Part shown: positions 60,612 through 64,000 of the stretch, piece by piece
Numbering within the stretch: position 1 is the first letter of the stretch
How the letters are laid out: every line of letters begins with the position of its first letter
Assembly: GCA_030407085.1 (NCBI GenBank)
Contig: CM059584.1
Location: 109,367,001 to 109,431,000 of the forward strand
DNA length: 64,000 nucleotides
DNA from: Trichopria drosophilae
Lineage: Eukaryota; Arthropoda; Insecta; Hymenoptera; Diapriidae
Direction of reading: 5' to 3'
Made by a program: the position numbers and the translations under genes
The notes under the pieces: generated by a model
What the model was told of the DNA's origin: nothing
Databases searched by the model: none
What the model saw: only the letters and a program-made list of their open reading frames with translations

Positions 60612-61559
60612 TCAGAAACTAACCTTTTTATTCGTATGAACGAATAGAATTATATTCACGTATTACAATGGATTCACCGTTGACCAAAGTATGGATTCAG
60701 AATTTAATAATTGAATCCAATTCTATACAACTCTATCCAAATTCGATTGCTGGATATAATACAATAAGATGTAGAAAAGTGTACATGCATTTCAAACTAC
60801 TTCATTTATTACCTATATTATATTACTGACAATTTATATAATCATAATTAACTTAAGAACATGTAAAAAAACACTCAAAATATATATTTAAACGTTTATT
60901 GAAATCAACTGCTTGAAACACGCAATTATGCATACGATCGCGATCGAATTCAGTATCGGAGTGAGTTTCGTGTGTTTTTTACACTGACACTCGTAGTCAG
61001 TCCTTTCTTAGTCATGTCGATGATTTTGATAACACAATTTTAGGAAAAAAAATGTTTAATAAATCTTTGAAAAAAAAAATCTTATATGGTTATAATAAAA
61101 TAATAATACTTAAACGACAGCTGGTATAATGACTAAAAATTATTTATTCTTCGAAAATTGGTAATAGGTTATCGATTTTATCACCTTAGATAGCTGCACG
61201 ATATGATAAGCAATGCTTCGTTTTCTTGATATTTTTGGAGTTGTTAATCAGTTGAGTTAAAATTTGGTTAAATCGCGATCTAACATAGTGCAGTCTTTGT
61301 TAGACGAAGAATTATTAACTTCACATCACAGAGAAGAGACAAATGTCTCGTTAAAATATAAATCAGTGTAAAATGCGTGCACCTGTTCAATTTTTATTTT
61401 AAGAATATCTTTCTGTTTCGAATTATGTAAAAACATTTCAAATTTAGTTTTTGCCAAATTGATGCTGCCATTAACGTATGAAGATAACTTACTTGTGAGT
61501 AATACATGTTTTAAATACATTTATTAGTACTTTTAACCTAAATTTCTTTAGTCTTCAAG
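60612..61559. other. Intergenic AT-rich stretch
   Basis: No gene, repeat terminus or homology recognised. Near 60940-61015 a slightly GC-richer patch (gcatacgatcgcgatcgaat) stands out but has no coding frame. Confidence 0.5.
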
Positions 61560-63700
61560 TTAACCCTTTTCGTCCCAAAAGTCTGCAATTTGGACACAAC
61601 TTTCAACAATGTAACTCTTGTTCCAAACAGCGTTAAAAAAAATTGAAATATATAAAAATCGATAGATTTGGACCTCCTCTTTCAAATGCCGTCGTCAGAG
61701 TCAACCGGAAATTTCAGAGAAAAAAGTTATGATCATTTTTTCGAAAAAAATACTGTTTTTTTCGACGTTTTTTCCCAATAATTGCGTTTTTTGTTATTGA
61801 AAAGGGCAGTGCTGATCATTGCAAAACGTACTAATCGCATCTTTTTGCTCAGTCCATCCTTCTCCCGTCGGATTTTTTTCAAAAAACAAAATGGCGGTTT
61901 CAAGATAGCGTCCCCAATTATAATTTTACATTGTCTCGCACAAATATTGATTATTTGACCGCGTAAAATCACATTTTTTTCAAATCACGGAGAACTGGGA
62001 TGAAAAAGTAATTATTATCATTTGTGAATACTTACACCTATCATGATTCATTCATAACCTCAAATTAGTCATGTACAATCGATTTTTACCGATATTTTGT
62101 CTGATTTTCACTGAATTTCTGACGTTTCCGTATCACTACGTACGTATGAAATTGAAAATAACCATATATGATTGTGACCTATGAAGAATTTGTTTATAAC
62201 CTACAAATTGAGTGCAGGTCAATCCGCAGCTTATAGAGCGACATAACTTTCAATATCAGCAATATTGATTTACAAAATACATAACGAAACACAAAAATAA
62301 AAAAAAAATATTTCCTCATTGCCTCCACGTGTGTTTTGAATACAAAAAAATAAAAGTAAAAAAATTAAAATAAAACAAAATTGAAGAAAAGTATTTTAAA
62401 AATAAAAAAAAAATTGAACGGTAAATAATTTCTAGGTTATAAACCGATAATTAATAAGTCATAAGGGTATATGGTCATTTTTAATTTCACACAAAAGTAA
62501 TGTTACGGAAACGTCGAAAATTGTGTGAAAATTAGACAAATATTCGGTATAAACCCATTGTGTCTAATTTGAGGTTATGAGGTTATGAATAAATCATGAT
62601 GAGACTAGGTATTCACAAATGATAATAAATACTTTTTCATTGCAATTCTCCATGATTTGAGCCGTTCCACGGTCAAATAATCGATATTTGTGCGAGAAAA
62701 TTCAAACTTACAACTTCCAGACGCCATATTGAAGCCGCCATTTTGTTTTTGGAAAAAAATCCGACAGGAGAAGAATGGTCTGAGCAAAAAGATGCGAGTA
62801 GTATGATTTGCAATGATCAGCACTGCCCTTTTCAATGTCAAAAAACGCAATTATTGGGAAAAAACGTCGAAAAAATCAGTATTTTTTTCGAAAAAATGAT
62901 CATAACTTTTTTCTCTGTAATTTCCGGCTAATTCTAACCACGGCATTTGGAAGAGGAGGTCCGAAGCTATCGATTTTTGGATTGGTATAATCAAAATTTA
63001 AATTGCTTCAAAAACCAATTTGGTGGATAAACAATAAAAAATCGCCAAATTACGTGCGTTTCGTTTTTGTGAATTTTTTTTCGCCTCGATAAAGTTATGG
63101 GATCGAAACCTATTCGGAACCAAAAGTGTACGAAATCTATGAACTTCAACTAAAATTTTTTGCCCCGAATAAATCTAACCTCTTCAAAACGTTAACATGT
63201 CGAAAAAAAAACCTTGGTATGAACATTATTGAAGAAATTCGTATATCTATTGGTATAATATAATCATCCCTAGTATGTATAGACACAGGGGTTTCCGAGG
63301 TCGCCGATCAGGGATTTTAGGTTAGATTTTTGAAATTTAAGATGGCGGATCTGATATGGCCGATAAAATTTCTCTTATTTCTTGCAACAGAAATTAAAAT
63401 TTTAGAGCTTATGATTTTGATTATAACTTTTTTTGTTATGTTTTCTACCTTTTTTTATGTAGTCAGGTTGATATAACAAATTTATTGTTCCATTTATTAT
63501 GGAAATAGTCACTTTAGCTACTTATTGTATTAAAAGGTTTTACTATTATAAAAGGGTTCTTTTGCTGGCGTAAAATGGCCATTTTTAGACCTTCTGAATT
63601 GGAAAACATTGTTCACACTCGAAGAATTTACACCTCGAGTTATTCCATATCCTCTCGGACAGTAAAAGTCTATTTTACGCCCTTGGGACGAAAAGTACTA
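61560..63700. mobile_element. Very large foldback, TTAA-type, family C
   Basis: The left end is TTAA then CCCTTTTCGTCCCAAAAG. An inverted worn end, tgggacgaaaagtacta, lies at 63684-63700. Long arms mirror about 61640-62170 and 62440-62990: gacctcctctttcaaatgcc with ggcatttggaagaggaggtc, gaaaagggcagtgctgatca with its inverse near 62815, and caaaatggcggtttcaa with gaagccgccattttg. AAAATGGCGG is at 61888-61897 and inverted at 62735-62744. 63000-63680 is extra sequence without a mirror partner. Frames on both strands are products of the palindrome. A partial relative starts at 45838. Confidence 0.7.
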
Positions 63701-64000
63701 TTATTTTGTCCATAACGTAATTGTAGGAACATAAAGAGATATACAATAATTTTTTCAGCATAAAATACTGTTTTTTCACTTATATGTTCATGCGACAAAA
63801 CATGAAACTAAATTACTGCGGTACTATATATACATAATGTAGTGTGGAATAGCAAGTTTCATGCTAAAGTTCTTCGTCTAGGTATTCGTAAATTACTGTT
63901 CAAATACTGTAGTGAATTTTTCACGAAATCATTAATTTTTAATGCAGAGGTCATTTTGTCCCATTGAATTTTATTTTAGACTGCACTTTAACTGATATTA
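63701..64000. other. AT-rich right edge of the window
   Basis: No coding region, repeat end or homology recognised. Confidence 0.5.

Overview
This window is AT-rich eukaryotic DNA, most likely from an insect. It holds one recognisable protein-coding gene, read on the + strand: a cytohesin (Sec7-PH Arf guanine-nucleotide exchange factor, orthologue of Drosophila steppke and vertebrate CYTH1-3). Its coding sequence is split by introns of 4.4 to 28 kb. The translated exons resemble insect and vertebrate cytohesins almost residue for residue, and all junctions have GT/AG borders and compatible phases. Nothing in the window identifies the species. No prokaryotic operon, CRISPR array or rRNA is present.

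Layout. 1-819 is the end of an upstream intron. 820-893 is a coiled-coil exon whose start codon lies off the left edge. 894-29222 is a very long intron. Inside it, 11220-12149 is a GC/CpG-richer block that looks like an internal promoter plus an alternative first coding exon of 80 codons. It ends in phase 0, exactly what the next exon at 29223 needs. The remaining exons are 29223-29828 (the whole Sec7 domain), 34488-34599 (linker and start of PH), 40408-40635 (PH core), 46907-46976 (end of PH) and 51423-51510 (C-terminal helix, polybasic tail, stop). The 3' UTR probably runs to about 54260. The exons seen here give 391 residues plus an unseen N-terminus, close to the roughly 400 usual for cytohesins. 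The internal start would give a 447-residue isoform without the coiled coil.

The introns and the 3' flank are packed with decayed transposable elements, many recognisable from their termini. They include piggyBac-like TTAA elements and large foldbacks (2730-3811, 10102, 37089-38138, 54729-56023, 61560-63700), a CMC-like element with TTA duplications (18756-19674), and four TA-flanked CAGT-ended MITEs (41277-41477, 41480-41756, 41857-42131, 58718-58991). A pair of GC-rich repeats carries a CRE palindrome, and three fragments look tRNA-derived. At 57867-60252 there is a clear nest: a 5'-truncated CR1/Jockey-type LINE lies in a (CT)n tract inside a TAGGGG-ended element, and is itself split by a MITE. 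The 10-base motif AAAATGGCGG recurs eleven times, mostly paired across foldback arms.

I do not see a new enzymatic system. The points most worth following up are the alternative first exon, the diglycine PH junction that predicts PIP3 selectivity, a hammerhead-ribozyme-like core in a hairpin at 33957-33984, and the recurrent PHO/YY1-, NRF1/EWG- and CRE-type sites carried by the repeats.
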